Counted from the stretch's first letter, positions 9,187-18,212 are shown. The stretch: DNA of 64,000 nt from Hymenobacter sp. BT188 (GCF_014333585.1 NZ_JACSCW010000001.1:434001-498000), one strand, 5' to 3'. The notes: generated by a model from the sequence alone, not told the origin. Numbers and translations are program-made.

Positions 9187-9591
9187 TCACTGCTTCAGCG
9201 TGATAGTGTATGGCATGGAATGCCCCAGGCTAAACCGCCAGATGTGACTGTTGGAACTCAGGCGGGCCAGAGTAAAATCGCCCTCCAAGCGGTGGCCATG
9301 CAGGCGCAACAGTAAGTGCCCCGCTTCGACGTGGTGGCGCAAGGCTTCAGTTGGGCTTTCTTCCGGCGCCTGGGCTATCGTACACTCACCTGTATCTACC
9401 TCTACTTCGGGTAGAGAGGCTGAATCGGATGCTTCACACAAATAGTAATAAGGAACCTCGATAAGTAAGCGCTGAGCCGGCCCCGGTAGCACCCAATGCA
9501 TCAGCTGGCGCGTGGGTGAGCAGAGCGCCATGTGCTGAAAAACAGCACCTTCTGCTGCTTGTCGCAAAACAAACCGAAGTGGAAAGGACAT
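9187..9591 (-). CDS. LigD 3'-phosphoesterase-like protein, catalytic residues lost
   Basis: A 134-residue protein resembling the phosphoesterase domain (LigD_N) at the N-terminus of bacterial end-joining ligase D. Matching parts are the opening RFVLRQ, HWVLPGPAQRLLIEV (compare W-x-x-P-K-G and L-A-x-x-V), and the tail AGHLLLRLHGHRLEGDFTLARL, close to the family's G-x-L-x-F-x-L-x-G-x-x-L-x-G-x-[FW]. The active-site block, usually H-x-A-x-x-L-H-Y-D-F-R-L, reads QAAEGAVFQHMAL here, so the key His, Asp and Arg are gone. No Ku or ligase gene is in the window. The family match is by eye and moderately secure; a non-catalytic binding role is inference. Confidence 0.6.
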   Translation of the reverse strand: MSFPLRFVLRQAAEGAVFQHMALCSPTRQLMHWVLPGPAQRLLIEVPYYYLCEASDSASLPEVEVDTGECTIAQAPEESPTEALRHHVEAGHLLLRLHGHRLEGDFTLARLSSNSHIWRFSLGHSMPYTITLKQ

Positions 9592-9963
9592 AACCTGGGT
9601 AGCGTTCTATGCAAATGAGGCCGTGTGGAGGTAAAAGACTGAGCTAAAACCGGGTCGCCTGTGGCGACCCGGCAGAACATAGCATACTCATGCAGTGGAG
9701 CAGTGAGGCCTGCCTCACCGATGAGGAACGACAGAGAGCAGAGGTAGCCCAAACGACTACTTCAGTGGCGTTGCCCGGCAAAGTCAGAGGATTATACTCC
9801 CGGCCGCAGTTCTTCCCATTCCGAGCAGCCCACTCGCTTTCTTAAACGCCGTTATGGCCCACAAATTCACTCGTTTTGTACGGAAAATCCCTGTTGCAAA
9901 CACTGAATTTGACTGACGTGTTTTTTGAGCCTGCTCGTAGTTAATACTGATTCTATAGTCGAT
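9592..9963. other. Intergenic region with one perfect hairpin
   Basis: No convincing gene. The only clear structure is a perfect 10 bp inverted repeat, CCGGGTCGCC at 9650-9659 and GGCGACCCGG at 9663-9672, with a 3 nt loop and no T-tract on either side. It lies 59 bp upstream of the LigD-like gene's start codon and may be in its leader. Confidence 0.5.
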
Positions 9964-9999
9964 AAAAAGCCCCCCAGATGATCATCTGGGGGGCTTTTT
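9964..9999. terminator. Bidirectional intrinsic terminator
   Basis: Perfect 36 bp palindrome: AAAAAGCCCCCCAGATGAT and its complement, centred on GATC, with A-tract and T-tract on both sides. It lies just past the stop of the minus-strand cheB gene (10023) and would end its transcript. Confidence 0.9.
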
Positions 10000-10022
10000 C
10001 GGCTTATTTCTATAGTGGCAGG

Positions 10023-11039
10023 CTAGTTTTTCTCTTCCTCCGGGGCCGTCACGGCAGTGCCACTATTTACGCCATTGAGCAAAAACTCGCGCAGGCGGTT
10101 GATATGGCCCTTCATCTCCTCAATACGCTCTTCCTGCTGCACCGAATACATGCCCGACCCCCGACTAGCCATGCCGGTGAGTAGGTTTTTACGCTCCTCC
10201 ATCATGCGCAGGGCCACCCACAGGGTTTCCTCCAAGCTATGCTGGGTGCTTTTGAGCAGCGCATCGGCGGTGAAGGCGTGGCCCGTATGGCAGCGGTAGC
10301 GCAAAAGCTTGCCATGCTTCAGTTCAAACAAGGCTCCACCGCAGTTGGGGCAGGTCAGGGTGCTGGGAGTGCCCAAGCGCAGTACTTCATCGGTAGTTCC
10401 CACAACTCTTTCCGCAATAGCGGCCTCCAGTTTAATATCTTCTGGCACATTGCTAGTGCCCGAGGACGGTATCTGTACCAATCGTGTCAGCAAGTCGCCC
10501 ATGCGTGATATGGGCAGCACATAATCGATGGGAACGTTGCTGAGCGCGCTTTCGGGCATGCTCGGAAACTCCGCTTCGTTGGGGTCTTGCACCACGGCTA
10601 GGCCGCCGGCGCGCTTAATCATCTCCAGGCCGGCCGTGCCGTCGTGGAGCATGCCCGTGAGCACCACCCCAATGACGGCCGTGCCATAGTGCGCCGCGGC
10701 CGAGCGAAACAGAGCGTCGGCGGCGGGGCGGTAGTGGTTTTCGCGGGGGCCTTTGGTAACGAGCAGGTGGCCGTCTTTTACCAGCAGGTGCCGGTCGGGT
10801 GGGGCCAGATACACGGTGCTGGGCTCAATGGGGTCACCATCGTTGGGCAGGCGACAATTCAGGCTCGTGTGGCGCGACAGACGCTCTACCAGGTGCCAGC
10901 CCGAGGAGTCGGGAGCAAAATGCTGCACAATAAGAACTGCTGCGGATAATGGATCGGGCAGTTGCTCAACAAGGCGGCACAGAGCAGGCATTCCGCCGGC
11001 CGAGGCGCCAATCACAATAAGATGAAAGGGACTTTTCAC
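10023..11039 (-). CDS. cheB: CheB-type methylesterase without receiver domain, with C-terminal zinc ribbon
   Basis: Protein-glutamate methylesterase/deamidase domain, here without the usual N-terminal response-regulator domain. The catalytic triad is visible as GASAGG (Ser13), VQHF (His40) and LTGMLHDGTAG (Asp). After the domain (to about residue 195) comes a C-terminal extension with a Cys/His motif, CPNCGG then CHTGHAF, likely zinc-binding and known from stand-alone CheB proteins, then a helical tail. The start is taken as GTG 11039, directly before the first strand FHLIVIG; an in-frame TTG at 11072 is possible. With no chemotaxis array genes nearby, the target is unknown. It is divergent from the CheB-CheR fusion at 11358. 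Confidence 0.88.
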   Translation of the reverse strand: MKSPFHLIVIGASAGGMPALCRLVEQLPDPLSAAVLIVQHFAPDSSGWHLVERLSRHTSLNCRLPNDGDPIEPSTVYLAPPDRHLLVKDGHLLVTKGPRENHYRPAADALFRSAAAHYGTAVIGVVLTGMLHDGTAGLEMIKRAGGLAVVQDPNEAEFPSMPESALSNVPIDYVLPISRMGDLLTRLVQIPSSGTSNVPEDIKLEAAIAERVVGTTDEVLRLGTPSTLTCPNCGGALFELKHGKLLRYRCHTGHAFTADALLKSTQHSLEETLWVALRMMEERKNLLTGMASRGSGMYSVQQEERIEEMKGHINRLREFLLNGVNSGTAVTAPEEEKN

Positions 11040-11357
11040 AAGAGAGAACGAAAATGCAGCACAGAGCACCAACTACTTACTTTCAGGTACGAGGCAGGAA
11101 ATATTTGGTCGGTTGCCGAGCTTGAAAATGTTGACAGGAAATATCTCACACCGTGATTTGCGCTGCTCGTTGCACTTAGTAAACGAAGCAGGCAGCGGAC
11201 AAAATTTGAAGTAAAGCCCTTTCAAGGCAAGAGAAAAAGGCCGGCTACCTGGCAAAATATGCCCAAACCCGACACTATTCATCGGCTGCGGAAAACCGTA
11301 ACTTTACTTTATCATTTCCCTTTGGGCCTTGCCCAAACGAGGCCCAATACCCTCTTT
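11040..11357. other. Divergent promoter region between two CheB-type genes
   Basis: No gene seen. It carries two direct copies of CAGGAAATAT at 11095-11104 and 11135-11144, exactly 40 bp apart, possibly binding sites for a shared regulator. TAACTTTA at 11299-11306 is close to the -7 consensus TAnnTTTG and suits a start at ATG 11358, but has no clear -33 partner. Confidence 0.35.
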
Positions 11358-14300
11358 ATGAATTCTCCGCAAGACGACCATACCGACGAGCCCGGCATTA
11401 TCATTAACCCCCACGACGTGGCTCAAATTCCGGCGAACGTAACGCAGGAGCAGCTGCGGCACGCGAATAATCAGGAAAACCCGGCCGATAAGTTCACGAT
11501 TGTGGCCTTGGGCGGCTCGGCGGGCTCTCTGGAGGCTTTTGAGCGGTTTTTCCTGAATATGCCCCCCGACACTGGTATGGCCTTCGTGGTGGTGACCCAC
11601 CTCTCGCCGGAGCAGGAAGGCACGCTGGCGCACGTGTTGCAGCAGTTCACGCGCATGCCCGTGTTTGAGGCCACCGATGGGATGAAAGTGCGGCCCAATC
11701 AGGTGTATGTGATTCCGCCCAACAAGGATATGAGCTTGCTGCACGGCACGCTGCTGCTTTTTGCGCCTACCCAGGCGCGGGGCAAGCGTATGCCCATCGA
11801 CTTTTTTTTTCAGAGCCTGGCCAAAGATTCGCGCGAGCGGGCCGTGTGTATTATCTGCTCGGGCATGGGCTCCGACGGTACCATTGGGCTGAAAATGATC
11901 ATGGAAAACTTCGGGATGGTGATGGTACAGTCGCCCGAAACGGCCGAGTACGACTCCATGCCGCGCTCGGCCATCGCCACCGAGTTTGTCGACTACGTGC
12001 TGCCCGCCGAGCAACTGCCGGCCAAGCTGCTCGAATACGTAAATAAGCCCCCCACAAGCCGACCCCAGCGCGAGTCGGCCGAGTCGGCGGCCAAGCCGGC
12101 CCACGCCCTCCAGAAAATTTTTCTTCTCATCCGGGCCCACACCGGCCACGACTTCTCCTTTTACAAGCGCAATACGGTGATGCGCCGCATTGAGCGGCGC
12201 ATGAACTCCCACCAAATCAAAGACTTCACCCACTACGTGCGCTACCTGCAGGAAAACGTGTCGGAAGTGGAAGCGCTGTTTAAGGAACTGCTCATTGGCG
12301 TAACCAAGTTTTTCCGCGATGCGGAAGCGTTCGAGTCGTTCAAGAAGTGCTTGCTGCCGCTGCTGCGCACTAAGCCCGAGGGCAGCACGGTACGGGTCTG
12401 GACGCCGGGTTGCTCTACCGGCGAGGAAGCCTATTCGGTGGCGATTACGCTGCTCGAGTGCCTCGATATGATAGTGCCCGACCGCTACCTGAAAGTGCAG
12501 GTTTTTGCCACCGACATCAACTCGGATGGCATCGAGTATGCTCGCGCGGGCTTGTACCCCGACAACATCACGGCCGACGTAAGCCCGGAGCGGCTGCAGC
12601 GCTACTTCACCAAGGTGGAAGGCGGCTACCAAATTCGGAAGGACGTGCGCGACCTAGTGGTTTTTGCCCCCCACAACATCAACAAGGATGCACCCTTCAC
12701 TAAGCTCGACGTGCTGGTGTGCCGCAACCTGCTGATTTACTTGTCGTCGGAGCTGCAGCGCAACCTATTGCCGGTGTTCCACTATTCTCTCAACCCCGGC
12801 GGAATACTGTTTTTGGGCCCCAGCGAAAACCTGACTGGCTTTCAGGACTTATTTGCCCCCCTGGATATCAAATGGAAGATTTCGCGGCGTCTGGAAGGTG
12901 CGGCCACGCTGCCGCGGCTCATCAATTTCCCGTCGGGCTTGTCGCTGCCCTCCACGCATAGCACGCCGGTTACTAATTCTATCGCAAGCCAAGCCCGCAA
13001 GGATGGGCCTTTCGCTATTCTGGTGCAGAAAGCGCTGCTGCGCTATTTTGCCCCCCCGGCCGTCGTTATTAATCCGAAGGGTGAAATTATGTACGTGAAC
13101 GGGCGCACGGGCCGCTACCTGGAGCCAGCGCCTGGCCTGAGCAACCTGAATATCTTTGAGATGGTGCGCGGGGAACTGCGCTATGAGCTAAGCGGTGCCA
13201 TTCATCAGGTAAACACCAACCACAAGGACGTAGTGGTGGAAGATGTGAAGCTGGCCACCGAAAGCGGCTTTCAGCTGTTGCGCCTCAGTGTAAAGTATCT
13301 AGCCGAGCCCGAGCACTTGCAGGGCCTGATGCTGGTGTCGTTTGAGGAGCAGCCTACGCCCCGCAAAGTGCGCACCGGCAAGGCCAACGTGCAGGGCAGT
13401 GAGGTGGGCCGCGACGCGGTAGTGGCGGCGCTAGAAAAGGAGCTACAATACACGAAGCAGCGCCTGCAAACGACCATTGAAGAGATGGAAAGCAGTCTGG
13501 AAGAGCTGAAAAGCACCAACGAGGAACTGCAAAGCGCCAACGAGGAGCTGCAAAGCACCAACGAGGAGGCCATGACCAACAAGGAGGAAATGCAGAGCAT
13601 GAACGAGGAGCTGATGACCCTGAATATGCAGTACGTGAGCCGGACGGAGGAACTGAGCCAAGCGGCCAACGACATGAAAAACCTGCTCGATGCCACCGAA
13701 ATTGCCACTATATTCCTCAATAACGACTTGGTCATTAAGCGGTTTACACCACCGGTAGGCCGCATATTTAAGCTGGTGCCCGCGGATGTGGGGCGCCCCA
13801 TCACCGACTTTGCCAACACGCTGCGCTACGACCACTTGGCCCGCGATGTGCAACAGGTAATCGACCGGCTGGTGAGCGTGGAGGCCACCATTCAGGCCAC
13901 GACCGGCGAGTGGTATGCCATGCGCATTCTGCCTTATCGCACCCTCGACAACTACATCAATGGAGCTGTCATTACCTTCAATGATGTGACCAAGCTCAAG
14001 CAACTGGAAGAAAAGCTGCAAGCCAGCACCAGCTTTGCTGAGAGCATTATCGAAACGGTGCGGGAGCCCATGCTCGTGCTCAACAACGAACTGCGCATAC
14101 TTACCATTAGCCAGGCCTTCGCCGAGCGATATAATCTGAACATTGCCGACGCCAAAAACCAACTCCTGGCCGAGCTGAACGGCGGTGCCTGGAACGTACC
14201 CGCGTTGCGCACTCTGCTGCTGAATTTGGTGAGCGAAACGAACGAGAAGTTTGACGAAGTGCCCTTGGAAATAAAGCTACCCCAACTGGGCACGCGGCAG

Positions 14301-14399
14301 GTACTGGTGTATGGTCGTCGCCTCCTCAATCATGGCTCTCAGATGGATTGTTTGCTGCTGGGTGTGAGCGAGGATACCGGCAAAGCGCCAGCACAGTAA
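11358..14399 (+). CDS. CheB-CheR-PAS fusion signalling protein
   Basis: A 1013-residue cytoplasmic fusion. Residues about 45-230 form a CheB methylesterase domain (LGGSAGS with Ser54, THLSPE with the His, GMGSDGTIG with the Asp). About 240-490 form a CheR methyltransferase with its N-terminal helical part, the SAM site WTPGCSTGEEAYS, FATDIN and CRNLLIYL. A PAS-like region (about 560-690) precedes a long coiled coil around 720-790 rich in E-E-L-x-S-x-N-E-E-L repeats, then two PAS-type domains ending the protein. Related fusions often carry a histidine kinase at the end; this one stops after the last PAS. ATG 11358 is preferred over ATG 11259, since the 33 extra residues lie before a likely promoter. 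It probably passes a signal to a separate partner, perhaps the kinase at 14604. Confidence 0.9.
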   Translation: MNSPQDDHTDEPGIIINPHDVAQIPANVTQEQLRHANNQENPADKFTIVALGGSAGSLEAFERFFLNMPPDTGMAFVVVTHLSPEQEGTLAHVLQQFTRMPVFEATDGMKVRPNQVYVIPPNKDMSLLHGTLLLFAPTQARGKRMPIDFFFQSLAKDSRERAVCIICSGMGSDGTIGLKMIMENFGMVMVQSPETAEYDSMPRSAIATEFVDYVLPAEQLPAKLLEYVNKPPTSRPQRESAESAAKPAHALQKIFLLIRAHTGHDFSFYKRNTVMRRIERRMNSHQIKDFTHYVRYLQENVSEVEALFKELLIGVTKFFRDAEAFESFKKCLLPLLRTKPEGSTVRVWTPGCSTGEEAYSVAITLLECLDMIVPDRYLKVQVFATDINSDGIEYARAGLYPDNITADVSPERLQRYFTKVEGGYQIRKDVRDLVVFAPHNINKDAPFTKLDVLVCRNLLIYLSSELQRNLLPVFHYSLNPGGILFLGPSENLTGFQDLFAPLDIKWKISRRLEGAATLPRLINFPSGLSLPSTHSTPVTNSIASQARKDGPFAILVQKALLRYFAPPAVVINPKGEIMYVNGRTGRYLEPAPGLSNLNIFEMVRGELRYELSGAIHQVNTNHKDVVVEDVKLATESGFQLLRLSVKYLAEPEHLQGLMLVSFEEQPTPRKVRTGKANVQGSEVGRDAVVAALEKELQYTKQRLQTTIEEMESSLEELKSTNEELQSANEELQSTNEEAMTNKEEMQSMNEELMTLNMQYVSRTEELSQAANDMKNLLDATEIATIFLNNDLVIKRFTPPVGRIFKLVPADVGRPITDFANTLRYDHLARDVQQVIDRLVSVEATIQATTGEWYAMRILPYRTLDNYINGAVITFNDVTKLKQLEEKLQASTSFAESIIETVREPMLVLNNELRILTISQAFAERYNLNIADAKNQLLAELNGGAWNVPALRTLLLNLVSETNEKFDEVPLEIKLPQLGTRQVLVYGRRLLNHGSQMDCLLLGVSEDTGKAPAQ

Positions 14400-14452
14400 C
14401 CAACACTAGCTAAAAAGGCCAATATTATTCCCTACTTTGGTTCGTCAGCTAC

Positions 14453-14549
14453 AAAAAAGCCCCCCGCCGTTCTACCATCTTTGCTACTTTGCGTACGATA
14501 ATAACAGTTTAGCTATAAGGCCGGTACCAATAGGCTGGGGGGCTTTTTT
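14453..14549. other. Wide inverted repeat made of two terminator halves
   Basis: AAAAAAGCCCCCCG at 14453-14466 and GGGGGGCTTTTTT at 14537-14549 are complementary but 70 bp apart, so the hairpin would have a large AT-richer loop. The right half has the T-tract expected to end the CheB-CheR transcript (stop 14399). Whether it terminates, or the halves act separately, is unclear. Confidence 0.5.
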
Positions 14550-14603
14550 AGCCCTGCAAATGGCCTGCGGGCCGGCTTAGCTCTATTTAACTCCGTTTGC
14601 GCT

Positions 14604-16574
14604 ATGGACCACGAGCAACTGCCTTCCGTGCACCAGGCTTTGCAGCAGCTACGGGACCGCGCCGAAAAGCGCCAGCACTTGGTAACGCAAAGCGTAGGTG
14701 ATTCTGTGCCGCCCGATACGCGGCGCCTCGTGCAGGAACTGCAAGTGCACCAGATAGAGCTGGAAATGCAGTACGAGGAACTGCTATTGACGCAAGCTGA
14801 GGCCGAAGCCGCTAACAGGCAATACGTTGATCTCTACGACTTCGCGCCCGTTGGCTACTTCACACTCACCGCAGAAGGCCTGATTCATCTGCTCAATCTG
14901 CGAGCGGCGCAGCTCTTGGGTAACGTGCGTCAGCGCCTGCAAGACCGGCGCTTCGCCCTGTTTGTGACGGTTGAATGCCGGTCCAAGTTTCTGGAGTTTC
15001 TGACCAAGTCCATGGGCTCCGACTCGCGTGAGACTTGCGAGCTGGAGATGTTGCGTGAGGATAGCTCCCGCTTCTTCGCCCGGCTGGAAGGCTTGGCTGT
15101 GCTGTCTTCTGCCGGAACCAAGTGCTGCCGCCTCGCGGTCATCGATACCACCGAGTCGAGGGAGGCTATTCGGGCACTCGCGGCCAGTGAGACCCGTTTT
15201 CGGTTGTTGTTTGAGCAAAGCCGGGATGCCACCATGCTCATCCAGGACAACCATATTGTCGACTGTAACGAGGCGGCTTTGCGGGTGTTAAACACTCAGA
15301 ATAAGCGTGAATTGCTAGGGCAGCACGCTTCTATTTTCGCCCCCGCTACGCAGCCGAATGGGGTGTCATCTGTCATAGCCGCCAACGCCAATACCGCAGA
15401 GGCCCTACGCAAGGGCTGGAATCGGTTTGAGTGGTTGTTAAACAGACCCGACGGGCAGGAGATGTGGGTGGAGGTATCCCTAACTTCTTTCTCCATGGAT
15501 GGGCAGGCCTTCTTACACTCTGTATTGCGCGATATTACTGCGCAGCGGAATGCACGGGAGCAGCTCCGCCGGGAAAAAGAGTTCTCCGAAAGCCTGCTGG
15601 ATAATAGTGTTGATGGCATTATGGCCTTCGATGCTCAGCACCGCATTACGGCCTGGAACAAAGTAATGGAGCAAAACACCCGCAAGACGGAAGCTGAAGT
15701 GCTCGGCAAGGATATCTTTGATTTGTTCCCGCACAACCGCCAAGGCCCCGAAGGAGAATCGGTGTGCAAGGTGCTGGCGGGTGAGCGTGTCACGCACTAT
15801 AACCTGAGGCTTTATGGGCGCCCCGGCCACTTTGAGTCTTACTTTGTGCCCTTGCTGAACACGGAAGGCAAAGTAGAAGGAGGCTTGGTTCTGATTCGCG
15901 ACGTAACTGAGCGTGTTCGGCTGGCCGAAGAGGCTACCCAACTGAAACTGCGTCAGCAACAGGAGGTGCATTCTGCCATCCTCACCACCCAGGAAGAAGA
16001 GCGCAAGCGCATCGCCGAAGCCTTGCACAACGGCGTTGGCCAGCTGCTCTACGCCACCAAGCTAAATCTGGAAAACCGCGCGGGGGGCAATTCCTCCCGC
16101 GAATCGGCGCTGGCCTTGCTGGAAGAAGCCATCAAAGCCACCCGCACCATCTCGTTTGAGTTGACGCCCGGTATTCTCCAGGATTTTGGCTTAAAATCGG
16201 CGCTGGAGGAACTAGTAAAGCGCATTCCGCACGCGGGTTTGCACGTGCACCTGTATATGAAAGGCGACTTCGACAAGTTACCTCAGCAGCTCGAAGTATC
16301 GGTGTATCGTATTGTGCAGGAGTTACTTAATAACATCATTAAGCATGCAAAAGCCCGCGAAGCCTTTGTGCATGTAGTACAGGAAGATGGTCACATCGTC
16401 ATCTCCGTGGAAGACGACGGCCAGGGCTTCGAACCTGCTCAGGCAAAGGCCAAACACTCCGGTATCGGCCTCACCAGCATCCGCAACCGCGTCGATCTGC
16501 TGGCGGGTACTCTCTCCATCGACTCCCGCCCTGGCCGCGGTACTATTGTGAGTATTGAGTTGCGGATAAAGTAA
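14604..16574 (+). CDS. Three-PAS sensor histidine kinase (HisKA_3 type)
   Basis: A 656-residue soluble sensor kinase with no membrane segment. A coiled N-terminus is followed by PAS domains at about 70-180, 190-315 and 325-440 (the second with LLFEQSRDATMLIQDNHIV, the third with DNSVDGIMAFD). Dimerisation helices carry the phospho-acceptor His475 in EALHNGVGQLLY, then a GHKL ATPase domain (VQELLNNIIKHA, EDDGQGF, HSGIGLTSI). NarL-type kinases usually have L-H-D; here the Asp is Asn. These kinases normally act on a NarL/LuxR response regulator, but none is in the window. It follows the CheB-CheR fusion on the same strand 204 bp downstream. Confidence 0.92.
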   Translation: MDHEQLPSVHQALQQLRDRAEKRQHLVTQSVGDSVPPDTRRLVQELQVHQIELEMQYEELLLTQAEAEAANRQYVDLYDFAPVGYFTLTAEGLIHLLNLRAAQLLGNVRQRLQDRRFALFVTVECRSKFLEFLTKSMGSDSRETCELEMLREDSSRFFARLEGLAVLSSAGTKCCRLAVIDTTESREAIRALAASETRFRLLFEQSRDATMLIQDNHIVDCNEAALRVLNTQNKRELLGQHASIFAPATQPNGVSSVIAANANTAEALRKGWNRFEWLLNRPDGQEMWVEVSLTSFSMDGQAFLHSVLRDITAQRNAREQLRREKEFSESLLDNSVDGIMAFDAQHRITAWNKVMEQNTRKTEAEVLGKDIFDLFPHNRQGPEGESVCKVLAGERVTHYNLRLYGRPGHFESYFVPLLNTEGKVEGGLVLIRDVTERVRLAEEATQLKLRQQQEVHSAILTTQEEERKRIAEALHNGVGQLLYATKLNLENRAGGNSSRESALALLEEAIKATRTISFELTPGILQDFGLKSALEELVKRIPHAGLHVHLYMKGDFDKLPQQLEVSVYRIVQELLNNIIKHAKAREAFVHVVQEDGHIVISVEDDGQGFEPAQAKAKHSGIGLTSIRNRVDLLAGTLSIDSRPGRGTIVSIELRIK

Positions 16575-16590
16575 GTATAGTTGGTAGGCA

Positions 16591-16633
16591 AGCAGCGCCG
16601 ACGTCATGCTTTTAGCATGGTGTCGGCGCTGCT
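16591..16633. terminator. Long hairpin after the PAS kinase
   Basis: 20 bp arms (AGCAGCGCCGACGTCATGCT and its partner) pair with only two G-U wobbles around a 3 nt loop, 17 bp after the kinase stop. No run of Ts follows, so it may be a transcript-end stabiliser or a Rho-associated terminator rather than a classic intrinsic one. Confidence 0.55.
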
Positions 16634-16887
16634 GTTATTGATGACTTCGGGAAGACAGCCAAGCATTCAAGCTCTTACGGAATCAGATGCCTAGCATTCA
16701 AGAGTAACAAGGTCAAGGAAATTTTTCCCATAAGACACTGGTATCAGACTATTTACTTGATTGAACAAACACTCTTTAGTATGAATAATACAAGTAATAT
16801 TATGTATATAATTATTATCAGTTAAATTTTTTATAAATTGAACCATACAAAAATGTCTAAAGTCCCACCTATAAAACCCTTGCAATT
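16634..16887. other. AT-rich leader region of the LruC-like gene
   Basis: Base composition changes sharply: 16750-16850 is mostly A/T, unlike every other intergenic region here. No gene, exact TAnnTTTG element or repeat is seen. Confidence 0.6.
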
Positions 16888-18174
16888 ATGAAAAATCGAC
16901 CTTTACAGCAGAAGATAACTTGGCTATTCTCAGCTATAGCTCTGATGCTGACCTTCCAAAGTTGTTCGGATAAAGAAAACATTGCATCTCCTCGCACTAC
17001 CAGCCAAGCGAGCACTCAGGATATTGTTGTTCCTCCAGCTTGTCAGTCAGTTTGCTTGGTAGCAGGCCAGCATAACCAAGTGGGAACGGTAGATGTAGCG
17101 CTGGACGGTGGCGACGTGCTGGTGACGTATAATCTGACGGCACCCGGTCTTACTCTCAAAGAGATACATCTGGACGTGTTTACCAGTCTGCAGGAACTGA
17201 GAGATGAGAAAAAACTAAGCAATGGGGGCGCTATACCTGGTAAGTTTACTTATAAGCAAACATTTAAGACCGGCGTAACATCGTATACTGTAAGAATTCC
17301 TGCCGCGCAGGTTCCAGACATTAACTGCTTTTTCATAGCATCACATGCTGCTCTTTCCAATGGCGAAACAGCTTGGGGTGGCGTATGCGACAACACAAGC
17401 AAAGGGGTGTCATTAGCTAATGCCAACCAGTTCCCAGGTAATAACTGGTCAGTGTATTTCGAGTTCTGCAAGAGCAGATGCAGCCAGGAAATAGACTTTA
17501 CCTATGCCTGGGAAGATATTAACAACACCAGCCCCGACCAGAACGACCGTGATTACAATGATTTGGTAGTACAATCAGATGTAATTAAAACTCCAACGCA
17601 GCTGACAATCAACTTTTTGACAACCGCTAGAGGCGCTGCCTATGATCATAAGTTCAGCTTTAGAATTCCTAAGACAGGAATAACCAGCATCTCTGGAGCC
17701 GCTAGTTACACGAGTGATGCAACTTATTACTACATCACCGTTTTCGAGAGCACTAAGACTGCTCTGCCTGGAACAGGGTCAGATGGATTTGCTAATACAG
17801 TGGCAGGGCAACCATGCGTACCTTTCGCTACAGCGCAGGTAACGCTCAACATCAACGGCGAATTCTCCTATAACCCCAGTAAGCCTTACGAACCCTATAT
17901 CACAGTTTATCCATCTGGCTCCGTAAATGTTGGCTCTTCCTATGACTTGTACATTTGGGAGGTATCGAACCGGGATACCTATACTGTTGGAGGGAAGGTG
18001 TATCCAAATGGCATCCTGATATCTGATGACTGGAGATGGCCGCTGGAAAGAGTTTCGGTTAATAACCCCTACTCTAGCTTCACTAGCATAACCGACGGAT
18101 TTACCTACGGCTGGTTCAACTCACCAGACCCAGGTTATGAGTCTGAAACGTTCAATAAAGCAGCTTGCTTATAA
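16888..18174 (+). CDS. LruC-domain (DUF4842-like) lipoprotein
   Basis: Predicted surface or periplasmic lipoprotein of 428 residues with lipobox TFQSC (Cys26). A cysteine-bearing N-terminal region (about 50-200, with PACQSVCLVAG) precedes a C-terminal LruC-type domain recognised by FTYAWEDINN and DQNDRDYNDLVVQSD, an acidic block typical of the family and possibly calcium-binding. Near the end, WRWPLERVSVNNPYSSF also fits the family. The function of LruC proteins in Bacteroidota is not known to me. The gene is less GC-rich than its neighbours, has an AT-rich upstream region and contains no GGGGGGC motif, so recent acquisition is possible. Confidence 0.72.
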   Translation: MKNRPLQQKITWLFSAIALMLTFQSCSDKENIASPRTTSQASTQDIVVPPACQSVCLVAGQHNQVGTVDVALDGGDVLVTYNLTAPGLTLKEIHLDVFTSLQELRDEKKLSNGGAIPGKFTYKQTFKTGVTSYTVRIPAAQVPDINCFFIASHAALSNGETAWGGVCDNTSKGVSLANANQFPGNNWSVYFEFCKSRCSQEIDFTYAWEDINNTSPDQNDRDYNDLVVQSDVIKTPTQLTINFLTTARGAAYDHKFSFRIPKTGITSISGAASYTSDATYYYITVFESTKTALPGTGSDGFANTVAGQPCVPFATAQVTLNINGEFSYNPSKPYEPYITVYPSGSVNVGSSYDLYIWEVSNRDTYTVGGKVYPNGILISDDWRWPLERVSVNNPYSSFTSITDGFTYGWFNSPDPGYESETFNKAACL

Positions 18175-18212
18175 AGTGTGCTAAGTAATAGGCGTAAACC
18201 CGCCTAAGAATT

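Noticed and set aside
9187..9591. Active end-joining DNA repair role for the LigD-like protein
   Set aside because: The catalytic His/Asp/Arg block is missing and no Ku or ligase gene is nearby.
11304..12632. 442-codon open frame antisense to the CheB-CheR gene
   Set aside because: Shadow frame of a high-GC gene; the plus-strand protein has intact CheB and CheR motifs, and the antisense product has no recognisable domain.
13480..13640. Repeated E-E-L-x-S-x-N-E-E-L coding units as a DNA tandem repeat
   Set aside because: This is the coiled coil normally found in CheB-CheR fusions; the DNA units are not identical.
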